Source: Pelagibacterales bacterium SAG-MED13 (GTDB lineage: Bacteria; Pseudomonadota; Alphaproteobacteria; Pelagibacterales; Pelagibacteraceae). From it: a DNA stretch of 48,114 nt. A model generated the notes under the pieces. It worked only from the letters and a program-made list of their open reading frames with translations. It did no database searches and had not been told where the DNA came from. Position numbers and translations under genes: made by a program. Of the stretch, positions 33,946 through 42,449 are shown one piece after another. Numbering within the stretch: the first letter of the stretch is position 1; each line of letters opens with the position of its first letter. Where the stretch lies: positions 1 to 48,114 of the forward strand of contig JACWDK010000008.1 in NCBI GenBank assembly GCA_014654165.1. The letters are read 5' to 3'.

Positions 33946-34498
33946 GTTTATAAGTAAAACTTTGATTATATTCTTACTTTTAATTAATCAATCAATATCG
34001 GAGGAGAATATAATGATCTTAAAACTAAAAGATGGTGATGTAAAAATAGAATTATTTAATGATACAGCACCAAAACATGTCAAAAGAATTAAAGAACTTG
34101 CTGATGGAGGTAAATACGACAATGTAGTGTTTCATAGAGTAATTGACGGTTTTATGGCACAAACTGGAGATGTTCAGTTTGGAAATTCAAGCACCAATAC
34201 TTTTGATATGCAAAGAGCTGGCATGGGAGGGTCAGATAAACCTGATTTAGAGCAAGAGTTTAGTAGTTTACCCCATGAAAGAGGAACATTATCAATGGCC
34301 AGATCCTCAGATCCTAATAGTGCTAATAGTCAATTTTTTATTTGTTTTAAAGCTGCTCCTTTTTTAGATAGGCAATACACTGTTTTTGGAAAAGTTATTG
34401 AAGGTATGGAATTTGTAGATAAAATAAAAAGAGGAGACGAAAGTAACAATGGATCTGTAACAGATCCAGACAAAATAATTAGCTTTAAGTCTTTATAA
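33938..34498 (+). CDS. Cyclophilin-type peptidyl-prolyl isomerase with signal peptide
   Basis: Accelerates cis-trans isomerisation of prolyl bonds. The 186-residue form has a signal peptide (residues 1-21, MSRFISKTLIIFLLLINQSIS), then the cyclophilin core: FHRVIDGFMAQTGD, EFSSLPHERGTLSMARSSDPNSANSQFFICF and the QYTVFGKVIEGM end, so active-site residues appear intact. A second ATG at 34013 (M26) is preceded by GGAGGAG (34000-34006), which could give a 161-residue form without signal. It overlaps coaD by eight bases; tgt follows after 14. Gene name ppiA or ppiB is left open. Confidence 0.9.
   Translation: MSRFISKTLIIFLLLINQSISEENIMILKLKDGDVKIELFNDTAPKHVKRIKELADGGKYDNVVFHRVIDGFMAQTGDVQFGNSSTNTFDMQRAGMGGSDKPDLEQEFSSLPHERGTLSMARSSDPNSANSQFFICFKAAPFLDRQYTVFGKVIEGMEFVDKIKRGDESNNGSVTDPDKIISFKSL
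34000..34015 (+). promoter_or_regulatory. Internal ribosome-binding site and ATG in the cyclophilin gene
   Basis: GGAGGAG (34000-34006) followed by ATG at 34013-34015, with 6-8 bases between, is a textbook initiation signal inside the signal-peptide region. The GAG GAG also encodes two Glu residues of the longer protein, so chance is possible. Confidence 0.45.
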
Positions 34499-34512
34499 AT
34501 TTTTAAGCAATA

Positions 34513-35619
34513 TTGAAAAAATTTGATTTTAAAGTTTTAACTAAAAGTAATTTTGCTAGACTTGGTGTCATAAACACAAGTAGGGGAGATATTGAAACTC
34601 CAGCATTTATGCCAGTTGGTACTCAAGCTACAGTTAAAGCCTGTACAATAAATGATATCAAAAAGACTGGTTCACAAATAATCTTATCTAACACATATCA
34701 TTTAATGATTAGACCAGGATTAGAAAGAATAGAAAAAGCTGGTGGATTACATAAATTCATGAATTGTGACCTTCCTATATTAACTGACTCAGGTGGATTT
34801 CAAGTCATGTCATTATCGAAACTTAATAGAATAGATCGTGAAAAAGGTGCTATTTTTAATTCTCATATAGATGGAAAGAAATTTTTTCTAAGCCCTGAAG
34901 AAAGTATAAGAATCCAACTTGGTTTAGGTTCTGATATTGTAATGATTATGGATGAATGTCCCAAAAAAACAAACGATTATGAATTAATTAAAAAGTCAAT
35001 GAATCTATCGCTCTATTGGGCTGAAAGATCTAAAAAAGCTTTTGGTAATAATCCTCATAAAGCCCTATTTGGTATTATTCAGGGTGGTTTATTTAAAGAT
35101 TTGAGACTTAAGTCTCTTAATGGATTAACTAAAATTGGTTTTGATGGTTATGCTCTTGGTGGACTAGCAGTTGGAGAGACTCAGGATGAAATGTTCTTAG
35201 TTTTAGATAATATTAAAGAACATTTACCTGAGCATAAACCGCATTATTTAATGGGTGTTGGAACCCCTTCAGATATTTTAGGAGCTGTAAAAAGAGGTAT
35301 AGATATGTTCGATTGCGTTTTGCCAACAAGATCTGGCAGAACTGGTTTAGCATTTACTTGGCAGGGAAGATTAAATATTAAAAATAACAAGTACCAAAAT
35401 GATAATTCCCCTTTAGATCCTGAATGTTATAATCTTGATTTAAACAAATATTCAAAGAATTATTTAAATCATCTATTTAATACAAACGAGATTTTAGGTT
35501 CTATGTTATTGACCTTACATAACATAAATTTTTATCAAGAATTAATGATGGCTATAAGAGAGAATATCAAAAATGACACATTTGATGAATTTCACACCAA
35601 ATATATTGATATATTGTAA
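34513..35619 (+). CDS. tgt: Queuine tRNA-ribosyltransferase (tRNA-guanine transglycosylase)
   Basis: Exchanges guanine-34 for preQ1 in tRNAs with GUN anticodons, the base step of queuosine synthesis. The 368-residue protein starts at a TTG. Catalytic motifs are clear: LSNTYHLMIRPG, TDSGGFQVMSL (Asp), GIIQGG, ALGGLAVGE and DMFDCVLPTRSGRTGLAFT (nucleophilic Asp). The zinc site is degraded: where E. coli has C302-x-C304-x2-C307 and H333, this protein has C305, N307, L310 and H336. It follows the cyclophilin gene after 14 bases. No other queuosine gene is in the window. Confidence 0.93.
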   Translation: MKKFDFKVLTKSNFARLGVINTSRGDIETPAFMPVGTQATVKACTINDIKKTGSQIILSNTYHLMIRPGLERIEKAGGLHKFMNCDLPILTDSGGFQVMSLSKLNRIDREKGAIFNSHIDGKKFFLSPEESIRIQLGLGSDIVMIMDECPKKTNDYELIKKSMNLSLYWAERSKKAFGNNPHKALFGIIQGGLFKDLRLKSLNGLTKIGFDGYALGGLAVGETQDEMFLVLDNIKEHLPEHKPHYLMGVGTPSDILGAVKRGIDMFDCVLPTRSGRTGLAFTWQGRLNIKNNKYQNDNSPLDPECYNLDLNKYSKNYLNHLFNTNEILGSMLLTLHNINFYQELMMAIRENIKNDTFDEFHTKYIDIL

Positions 35620-35649
35620 TCACGTAAATTTTTTTTTAAAATGATGTTT

Positions 35650-35691
35650 GAATTATTTAAATAATTCTATATATACAAATTTCATTTGTAT
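35650..35691. repeat. Two palindromes between tgt and tRNA-Lys
   Basis: GAATTATTTAAATAATTC (35650-35667) is a perfect 18-base palindrome. It is followed by ATACAAAT (35673-35680) and ATTTGTAT (35684-35691), a perfect 8-base stem with a 3-base loop, just 10 bases before the tRNA. They may be a weak terminator for tgt, a regulatory site, or AT-rich chance structure. Confidence 0.45.
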
Positions 35692-35701
35692 GAATGTTTG
35701 T

Positions 35702-35777
<76 letters not shown>

Positions 35778-35787
35778 TTAAATTTTA

Positions 35788-36612
35788 CTATATCTTAAGT
35801 GGTGGATAATTAATAATTATCTCATTTGTCCATTGATTGATTTTTTTAATTCTATTGTCTGCGGAAGGATGGGTGCTCATAAATTCTGGTGGTGCTTTAC
35901 CTTTATTCAATTTTTTCATCCTTTCCCAAATTTGAACTGTTTCTCTGATATCATAACCTGATAATGATGAAAAAATCATACCTAAATAGTCGGCTTCGCT
36001 TTCTTGTTTACGGTTAAATGGATTCATTAAACCAATTTGAGATAGCAAACCAACTGTATTCATTCCAGTAACTCTATTTACACTTGATAGTTTCCCTCCA
36101 GATATAATGTCAAATATTTGAGTGCTTGTATTTAATAAAACTCCACGACTTGCACGCTCAACGGAATGTTTTGCTACAGCATGAGCTATTTCGTGTCCCA
36201 TAACAGCAGCTAAACCATCCGTATTTTTTGTGACGTCTAGAATTCCAGTATAAACTGCAATTTTTCCACCAGGCATACACCATGCATTTTTAACTTTCTT
36301 ATTATCAATTAAAATATATTCCCAATCAAAATTGATTGTAGGATCCACAAGACCAGATTTATCAAAGTAATCTGAAATTGAATTTTCCATTTTTTTTCCA
36401 ATCTCTTTTATTTCATTTAATGATTTGATATCATCACTTAATTTTTCTTTTTCTTTTATTTTTTCATATATTTGAGCAGCTTGTGCATTTAATTTAGCTT
36501 CAGGAATGATCTTTAATTGCTTTCGTTCAGTAATAGGAGCGGTAGAGCATGAATTAAGTATAAAACCACAACAACCACAGCCTACAAAAGATAAAAATTT
36601 TCTTCTATTCAT
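35788..36612 (-). CDS. M48-family metallopeptidase, probable Tat lipoprotein
   Basis: Predicted periplasmic zinc protease. The zinc motif is H140-E-I-A-H144 (GHEIAHAVAKHS), with the third ligand in the later ESEADYLG. The N-terminus MNRRKFLSFVG resembles a twin-arginine signal and is followed by a lipobox LNSC ending at C22, so the protein is probably a Tat-exported lipoprotein. It has 274 residues. Related Bep/LoiP-type proteases act in outer-membrane quality control; the specific role is inferred. It is convergent with tRNA-Lys, ending 10 bases away, and divergent from the 25-residue ORF. Confidence 0.88.
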   Translation of the reverse strand: MNRRKFLSFVGCGCCGFILNSCSTAPITERKQLKIIPEAKLNAQAAQIYEKIKEKEKLSDDIKSLNEIKEIGKKMENSISDYFDKSGLVDPTINFDWEYILIDNKKVKNAWCMPGGKIAVYTGILDVTKNTDGLAAVMGHEIAHAVAKHSVERASRGVLLNTSTQIFDIISGGKLSSVNRVTGMNTVGLLSQIGLMNPFNRKQESEADYLGMIFSSLSGYDIRETVQIWERMKKLNKGKAPPEFMSTHPSADNRIKKINQWTNEIIINYPPLKI

Positions 36613-36641
36613 TTTTATTTAACATTGGTATTATATATATA

Positions 36642-36719
36642 ATGAATCTTAACAATAAAATATTATTAGTATTATTCATAATAGCAATTGTTTTTGTTAT
36701 ATATTCAAGCTTTAATTAA
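36642..36719 (+). CDS. Possible 25-residue membrane peptide
   Basis: A short ORF from ATG at 36642 to TAA at 36717-36719. It encodes MNLNNK, then an unbroken hydrophobic stretch of about 16 residues (ILLVLFIIAIVFVIY) and SSFN. The next gene's ATG starts on the very next base, an arrangement typical of translational coupling. The hydrophobic-helix pattern with a charged N-terminus is what a small single-pass membrane protein looks like. No ribosome-binding site is obvious. It could instead be a leader, or chance in AT-rich DNA. Confidence 0.45.
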   Translation: MNLNNKILLVLFIIAIVFVIYSSFN

Positions 36720-37337
36720 ATGAGTAAAAAAAAGAAAAAAAAATCTGTAAGTCTAGCACTTAGAAACTACTTCATTACAGGTGTAGTTGTATTAATACCA
36801 ATCGGATTTACTCTATATTTAAGTAAATTTTTAATAAGTTTATCCTCGAAAATAATTCCAGAAAATATTAATCCAAATAGTTATTTACCTTACTCCATAC
36901 CTGGAGTTGAGATTCTTATATCTATTCTTTTTATAACAATCGTAGGTGGATTGTCTTTATCATTTCTAGGTAAGAAGATCTTAAAATTAATAGACGATTT
37001 ATTTAAAAGAATTCCTTTTTTAAGAACTGTTTATTCTGCGATTCTTCAAATGACTGAAACATTTTCCAAAAAAGAGGACGATAAAAAGAGTGTTGTATTA
37101 ATCGAGTACCCAAGAAAAGGTGTTTGGGCGGTTGGTTTTGCCACAAAAGAAAATAAAACAGAAATGGCTACTAAAACAAATCAAAAATTAATTAACGTTT
37201 TTGTTCCTACTACTCCAAATCCTACAAGTGGTTTTTTATTAATGTTTCCCATTGAAGATGTCATTTATTTAAATATGAGCTTTGAAGAAGCATCTAAGTT
37301 TATAGTTTCAGCTGGAACATCTAATGGTAAAAGCTAA
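36720..37337 (+). CDS. DUF502-family membrane protein
   Basis: A 205-residue protein with two membrane segments (about 15-36 and 57-80) and the family-typical YFITGVVVLIPIGFTLYLSKF, IPGVEILISILFITIVGGLS, RIPFLRTVYSAILQMTETF, VVLIEYPRKGVWAVGF and FVPTTPNPTSGFLLMFPIEDV blocks. No biochemical function is known for DUF502. It begins directly after the small membrane ORF and overlaps the convergent recG by four bases. Confidence 0.88.
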   Translation: MSKKKKKKSVSLALRNYFITGVVVLIPIGFTLYLSKFLISLSSKIIPENINPNSYLPYSIPGVEILISILFITIVGGLSLSFLGKKILKLIDDLFKRIPFLRTVYSAILQMTETFSKKEDDKKSVVLIEYPRKGVWAVGFATKENKTEMATKTNQKLINVFVPTTPNPTSGFLLMFPIEDVIYLNMSFEEASKFIVSAGTSNGKS

Positions 37338-39382
37338 ACAATATCATTAATTACATCTGCCTGATCATAAAGTTTCATTAAAACTTTATATTTTTTAATA
37401 TCAATATTATTTATTTCCATATTTCTTACTTGATTTTCAGCAATTTCAAACAAATCATTGTTAAGAATTGGATCAGCTAATTTGAAAATTTTTATACCAC
37501 TTTGTTTAAAACCAAGAATATCACCAAAACCTCTGATTTTCATGTCTTCTTCTGATATTTCAAAACCATCAGTTGTTTTTTTTAAAATTTGTAATCTTTT
37601 TTTTGCATTATCTGTAAGAGTTGATTTAAACATTAAAATACAAGATGATTGTTTTTTTCCCCTACCAACTCTACCTCTAAGTTGATGTAATTGAGAAAGT
37701 CCAAACTTATTAGCATTTTCAATTATTATTACATTAGCATTTGGAAAATCAATTCCAACTTCTATGATTGTTGTTGAAACTAATATTTTATATTTATTAC
37801 TTAAGAATTTATTTAGAATACTTTCTTTTTTATCAATCTCAGTTTTTCCATGCAATAAAGCAACTTTATTAGGAAAAATCTTTTTCAAAAAATCATATTT
37901 TTTGATTGCTGATGAATGATCTAATTTATTTGATTCATCTATTAATGGACAAACCCAAAAAATTTGATTTCCATCCTTAATTTCTTTTTTAACAAATTGA
38001 ATTACCTCACTAATTTTACTCTCTATTTTAGTGTAAGTTTTAACCTCTTTTCTGTTATTTGGTTTTTGTTTAATTATAGATAAGTCCATATCTCCGTATA
38101 TTGTCATAGTTAATGTTCTTGGTATAGGTGTAGCTGACATAAGCAAAACATCACAATTGTTACCGCCCTTATCTGATAGTTTCTTTCTTTGATTTACTCC
38201 AAATTTATGTTGTTCATCAATTATGATTAAGCCTAAATTTTTAAAAATTATTTTTTTTTGAAATATCGAGTGTGTACCAAAAATTATATCTATTTTATTT
38301 TCTGAAAGTTGATTTTTAATTATTCTTTTTTCGGAACTTTCCGATTTACTTGATAGAATTTTCATCTTTAAGTTAGCAAAGATTTTTTTAGCAGTTGCAT
38401 AATGCTGCCTAGCTAATATATCTGTTGGTGCCATGACTGCTACTTGAAATCCAGCTTTTACAGTATTGTATGCCGCTAATAAAGCTACAATAGTTTTACC
38501 ACTACCAACATCACCCTGAAGAAGTCTAAACATTTTTTGATTTGACATTAAATCATTATTGATTTCATTAAGTGTTTTATACTGATCTTTAGTAAGATTA
38601 AAATCGAGATTAGATAAAATTTTATTTTGATATCTTAAATTAAAAATTTTTCTTTTCTTTTTTATTTTCTTTATTTTTTTTCGTATATCTGAATGAACTA
38701 AAAAGGACGATAAGATTTCATCATAAGCCAATCTTTTATAAAAATTAGAATTATATTTACCAATATTTTCGGGATCGTGTAATTTAAGTATTGCGTTATT
38801 CCAAGATACATTATCGAATTTACTCATAATTTTTGGATCATGCCATTCTTTAAGATTTGGTAGATTTTTTAAAATTTGTTTAATGATATTATTATATACT
38901 TTTTCTGAAATCCCTTCAGTTAGTGAATATTTGTTATGTTTATATTTTATTATAGACGCATCTTCTGATAAATATTTTGGATTAGTTATTTGATACTTGT
39001 TTCTAAAAAAACTAACTTTACCACTTATAGTAATTTCTTTTTCTAAAGGCAGAATTTTTTTTACATAGCCCTCAAAACTATTAAAAAATATACAATTGAT
39101 TTGACCTGTTTCATCTCTGCAATTTACTATATTAGGTAGATTTTTTATTCTTGGAAAATTATATTTATATGGTAATACTGTTATTGTTTGAATTTCTCCA
39201 ATTTTTAAATCCTTAATTTTTGTTGATATACTTCTGTCTGTAAAAGTTCTTGGTAATTTCCACAATAAATCAAAAATACTAAAAATTTTTTTTTTCTTAA
39301 GTAAATTCGAAGTTTTTATACCAACGCCCTTAAGATTTTTAAGATCTGATAATAAAAAATTATATGTATTATTATTATCCAT
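37334..39382 (-). CDS. recG: ATP-dependent DNA helicase RecG
   Basis: Branch-migrating helicase for stalled forks and recombination intermediates. The 682-residue protein has the N-terminal wedge/OB region (PRTFTDRS, then the INCIFFNSFEGYVKKIL block), motif I GDVGSGKTIVALLA, DEQH box (LIIIDEQHKFGVNQR), SATPIPRTL, and the C-terminal HLRGRVGRG-like (QLRGRVGRGKKQS) and GFEISEEDMKIRGFGDILGFKQSG. It is complete. It is divergent from sdhE with 22 bases between starts. Confidence 0.95.
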   Translation of the reverse strand: MDNNNTYNFLLSDLKNLKGVGIKTSNLLKKKKIFSIFDLLWKLPRTFTDRSISTKIKDLKIGEIQTITVLPYKYNFPRIKNLPNIVNCRDETGQINCIFFNSFEGYVKKILPLEKEITISGKVSFFRNKYQITNPKYLSEDASIIKYKHNKYSLTEGISEKVYNNIIKQILKNLPNLKEWHDPKIMSKFDNVSWNNAILKLHDPENIGKYNSNFYKRLAYDEILSSFLVHSDIRKKIKKIKKKRKIFNLRYQNKILSNLDFNLTKDQYKTLNEINNDLMSNQKMFRLLQGDVGSGKTIVALLAAYNTVKAGFQVAVMAPTDILARQHYATAKKIFANLKMKILSSKSESSEKRIIKNQLSENKIDIIFGTHSIFQKKIIFKNLGLIIIDEQHKFGVNQRKKLSDKGGNNCDVLLMSATPIPRTLTMTIYGDMDLSIIKQKPNNRKEVKTYTKIESKISEVIQFVKKEIKDGNQIFWVCPLIDESNKLDHSSAIKKYDFLKKIFPNKVALLHGKTEIDKKESILNKFLSNKYKILVSTTIIEVGIDFPNANVIIIENANKFGLSQLHQLRGRVGRGKKQSSCILMFKSTLTDNAKKRLQILKKTTDGFEISEEDMKIRGFGDILGFKQSGIKIFKLADPILNNDLFEIAENQVRNMEINNIDIKKYKVLMKLYDQADVINDIV

Positions 39383-39404
39383 TAATCATTAATATAATCA
39401 AAAA

Positions 39405-39665
39405 ATGAATTCTGAAATAGAGAAATATAAAAAAAAATTATTATATAGGTCACAATATCGTGGAACTAAAGAAATGGATAAATTAATTGGTAATTTTGTT
39501 AAAAAATACATCAATGTTTTTGATAAAAATGAATTAGTAGAATTAGAAAAATTTCTCAATATCGATGATGATACATTATACAAATTTTATAATAACCAAA
39601 TATCACATAGTGCTATTGAACAAAGTAAAATAACAATATTGTTTAAAAATTATATATACAAATAA
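39405..39665 (+). CDS. sdhE: Succinate dehydrogenase assembly factor SdhE
   Basis: Small chaperone needed for covalent FAD attachment to succinate dehydrogenase. The 86-residue protein has the hallmark YRSQYRGTKEMDKLIGNFV, corresponding to the RGxxExD motif, and the later LEKFLNIDDDTLYKFY. It is next to recG, as in many alphaproteobacteria. It ends four bases before the convergent tRNA-Ser. Confidence 0.9.
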   Translation: MNSEIEKYKKKLLYRSQYRGTKEMDKLIGNFVKKYINVFDKNELVELEKFLNIDDDTLYKFYNNQISHSAIEQSKITILFKNYIYK

Positions 39666-39669
39666 AAAA

Positions 39670-39759
39670 TGGCGGAGAGACTGGGATTCGAACCCAGGAA
39701 AGAGTTGCCCCTTTGCCGGTTTTCAAGACCGGTGCTTTCAACCGCTCAGCCATCTCTCC
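39670..39759 (-). tRNA. tRNA-Ser (UGA anticodon)
   Basis: A 90-base class II tRNA with encoded CCA. Read on the minus strand, acceptor GGAGAGA pairs with TCTCTCC, the anticodon stem CCGGT/ACCGG carries loop CTTGAAA (anticodon TGA, plus-strand tca at 39723-39725), there is a long variable arm, and the T-arm contains GGGTTCGAATCCC. It matches serS in the same window. Confidence 0.97.
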
Positions 39760-39843
39760 TTGTAAGAGCTTTTATAATTAAAAATATTTAATTCAACTAT
39801 AAAATGATCTATTTAGTAACATAGATTATAAAATTCATAAATT

Positions 39844-40722
39844 ATGAATCATCAATTTAATAAAGGGCTTATTTTAACTTCACTAGGATCATTTTGGTGG
39901 GGTTTTATTGGTGTATTATATTTCGAATATATTTCATTTATTGGTCATGTAGAATTAGTAATTCATAGATGCATATGGACTACAATAATGTTGATCTTAA
40001 CTACAACCCTATTTTCAAAATGGAAAATTTTTTTTGAAATTTTAAAAAAAAAAAAAAATTTATTTGGATTATTTATTTCTGGTTTTTTAATATTTATAAA
40101 TTGGGCAGTTTGGATTTATGCTGTTTCATCAAATAGAATTATTGATGCAAGTTTTGGATATTTTATAATGCCAATAATTAGTGTTTTTTTAGGGTATATC
40201 TTTTTTAATGAAAAACTTAATAATAAAAGAAAATTTTCAATTTTTTTAGTAATCATTTCAATTATTGTTTTAATATTTTTTAATATAAAAAGTTTACCTT
40301 GGGTTGGCATCATAGTTGCTTTGAGTTGGGCTTTTTATAATCTTGTAAGAAAAAAGATAAATGTTGATACCGATGTTGGTCTATTAATTGAAAGTTTATT
40401 TATTTTCCCATTTGCTTCTGTTGGCTTCTATATTATTGCAGTTAATGGCTATAATGATTTTAATATTTCAAACATTGGATTTAGTTTATTTCTTATACTA
40501 GCAGGGCCCATGACCGTAATACCACTATTTCTATATGTTCGTGGTGTTGAATTAATTGGATTGGGTGCTACAGGTATGATTTTCTATATAACACCAACTT
40601 TACAATTTATATTAGGATATTTCTATTATAATGAAGAATTCTCCTTTATTAAATTTGTAAGTTTCATTATCATATGGATTGCTGTAATTATATATCTCAA
40701 GGATTTGTATGAAAATAATTAA
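39844..40722 (+). CDS. rarD: RarD/EamA-family membrane transporter
   Basis: A drug/metabolite-type permease with about ten membrane helices in 292 residues. The start NKGLILTSLGSFWWGFIGVLYFEYISFIGHVELVIHRCIWT and the ANWAVWIYAV-like (INWAVWIYAVSSNRIIDASFGYFIMPIISVFLGYIFFNEKL) and YFYYNEEFSFIKFVSFIIIWIAVIIY blocks match RarD. The substrate is unknown in general for the family. The stop overlaps the transglycosylase gene by 14 bases. Confidence 0.88.
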   Translation: MNHQFNKGLILTSLGSFWWGFIGVLYFEYISFIGHVELVIHRCIWTTIMLILTTTLFSKWKIFFEILKKKKNLFGLFISGFLIFINWAVWIYAVSSNRIIDASFGYFIMPIISVFLGYIFFNEKLNNKRKFSIFLVIISIIVLIFFNIKSLPWVGIIVALSWAFYNLVRKKINVDTDVGLLIESLFIFPFASVGFYIIAVNGYNDFNISNIGFSLFLILAGPMTVIPLFLYVRGVELIGLGATGMIFYITPTLQFILGYFYYNEEFSFIKFVSFIIIWIAVIIYLKDLYENN

Positions 40723-41710
40723 ATTTGTTTTTTTGATATTTATTTTAAAATATTCGATATGTGTGGCAGATGATGAATATAAATTTTCTGAATGGAAAAA
40801 AAATTTTAAGATTATTGCTTTAAATAATGGTATTTCAGAGAGCACATTTGATAAAACAATGTCTAAAGTTAAATTTCTACCAAAAGTAATTGAGTATGAT
40901 CGATTCCAACCTGAATTTTATGAAGATACAAAAACATATATTTTAAAAAGAACATCTGAAAATAAGGTAAATAAAGGTCTTAAGTATTATAATCAAAATA
41001 TTGTGTTAATTGAAAAAATTGAGAGAAAATTTCAAATTGAAAAAGAATTGTTGCTAGCTTTGATGGGAATAGAAACAAATTTTGGAACTTATGTTGGAAA
41101 AATGGATATCTTGTCATCCTTAGCTACACTAAGTTTTGATAAAAGAAGATCAGAATTTTTCACAAACGAACTTCTAATATTGCTTAAATTAGTAGAGTCA
41201 AAGTATATTGATTATAAAACTTTATATGGTTCTTGGGCAGGAGCTTTTGGTTTTTTTCAATTCATGCCATCAACAATCAAGAATTATGCAATTGATTTTA
41301 ATAGCGATGATCATATAGACTTAAAAAATTCTTATGATTCTTATGCATCAGCAGCAAATTATTTAAAAAAAATTGGTTGGAGACAAAAAGCACCCTGTTT
41401 TTACAAGATAGATTTAAGTGAAGATATACCCAGTATATTTTTGAATGTTTCTGCCAAAAAGATACATTCAAAAAAAAAATTAAAGTTTTTTAAGAAATAT
41501 ATAAAAAATTTTAATCAATTAAATGTTTTGAATGAAAACCAAAAAGTAGCAATTGTAACTCCTGATAAAGATATAATTCCAGATGCAGAAACTTTAAGTC
41601 CAGCGTATATTGTTTTTGAAAATTATGAAATAATACTAAAATGGAATAGGTCATTAAGATTTGCTTTAGCAGTCTGTACTTTAAAAAATAAATTTAAAAA
41701 TGAAATATAA
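40709..41710 (+). CDS. Lytic murein transglycosylase (MltB family)
   Basis: Cleaves the glycan strands of peptidoglycan. The 333-residue protein has a signal peptide (about 1-20, ending SICVADD), the catalytic-Glu motif LLALMGIETNFGTYVGK, GSWAGAFGFFQFMPSTIKNYAIDFNSDDHIDL and NYLKKIGW blocks. The catalytic Glu aligns with that of E. coli MltB. There is no lipobox, so it is probably soluble in the periplasm. It overlaps rarD by 14 bases and the RlpA-like gene by 11. Confidence 0.92.
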   Translation: MKIIKFVFLIFILKYSICVADDEYKFSEWKKNFKIIALNNGISESTFDKTMSKVKFLPKVIEYDRFQPEFYEDTKTYILKRTSENKVNKGLKYYNQNIVLIEKIERKFQIEKELLLALMGIETNFGTYVGKMDILSSLATLSFDKRRSEFFTNELLILLKLVESKYIDYKTLYGSWAGAFGFFQFMPSTIKNYAIDFNSDDHIDLKNSYDSYASAANYLKKIGWRQKAPCFYKIDLSEDIPSIFLNVSAKKIHSKKKLKFFKKYIKNFNQLNVLNENQKVAIVTPDKDIIPDAETLSPAYIVFENYEIILKWNRSLRFALAVCTLKNKFKNEI

Positions 41711-42449
41711 TACTATAATTATTTTTTTATTATCTTTATTGTTATTAAGTTGCAATCAATATGGAATTAATGAATCTTCAGTAAAAATTAAAACTATTGA
41801 AAAAAAATATAAAAATAGTGGTTTTGCTCTATTATACAATGAAAATTTGAAAAAAAAATTAGATCAAAGATCACTAAATATTTTTCATAAAAATCTTAAA
41901 AAAAAATCATTTGTGAAACTAACAAATCCGACGAACGGGAAGTCTTTAATTGCTGAAGTTATTTCAAATAAGGTTAGTTATTCACCTTTTTATAATTCAG
42001 TAATAACTAAAAGAATTGCTGAAAACCTTGATTTGAGTTTAGAAGAACCCTATATCGATATAGTTCTAATATCTAAAAACTCAACATTTATAGCAAAAAA
42101 AACAAAGACTTATGAGGAAGAAAAAAATGTAGCTGAAAAGGCTCCTATAGATGGTATTCAGATAAGTAATTTAAATATAAAAAACAAAAGCAAAATTAAC
42201 ATTACGACTAATAAAAAATTTTCATACTCTATTAAGGTTGCTGATTTTTATTACAAAGATACTGCTGAGTCGATGATTGATAGGATAAAAGATGAGACAA
42301 AATTAAAAAATTTAATCATAATTCAATTATCTAAAACTAATTATAGGGTATTAATAGGTCCTTTTAATGATATAAAAACATTAAAAGATTCATATGAAAT
42401 AATGAACTCATTATATTTTGAAAACTTAGAAATTTTAAAAAATGTTTAA
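41700..42449 (+). CDS. RlpA-like lipoprotein with SPOR domain, catalytic site degraded
   Basis: Outer-membrane lipoprotein by its lipobox (LLSCNQYG, Cys about residue 18). The central region (about 60-125) lies where RlpA has its double-psi beta-barrel, but the usual NDRGP motif and the catalytic Asp of the RIIDLS stretch are not seen: the local sequence is EVISNKVSYSPFYNSVITKRIAENL. A C-terminal SPOR-like repeat (about 176-249; YSIKVADFYYKDTAESM, YRVLIGPFNDIKTL) would bind denuded glycan. The pair with MltB and a D,D-carboxypeptidase supports a septal-wall role. Binding rather than lytic activity is inferred. Confidence 0.75.
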   Translation: MKYNTIIIFLLSLLLLSCNQYGINESSVKIKTIEKKYKNSGFALLYNENLKKKLDQRSLNIFHKNLKKKSFVKLTNPTNGKSLIAEVISNKVSYSPFYNSVITKRIAENLDLSLEEPYIDIVLISKNSTFIAKKTKTYEEEKNVAEKAPIDGIQISNLNIKNKSKINITTNKKFSYSIKVADFYYKDTAESMIDRIKDETKLKNLIIIQLSKTNYRVLIGPFNDIKTLKDSYEIMNSLYFENLEILKNV

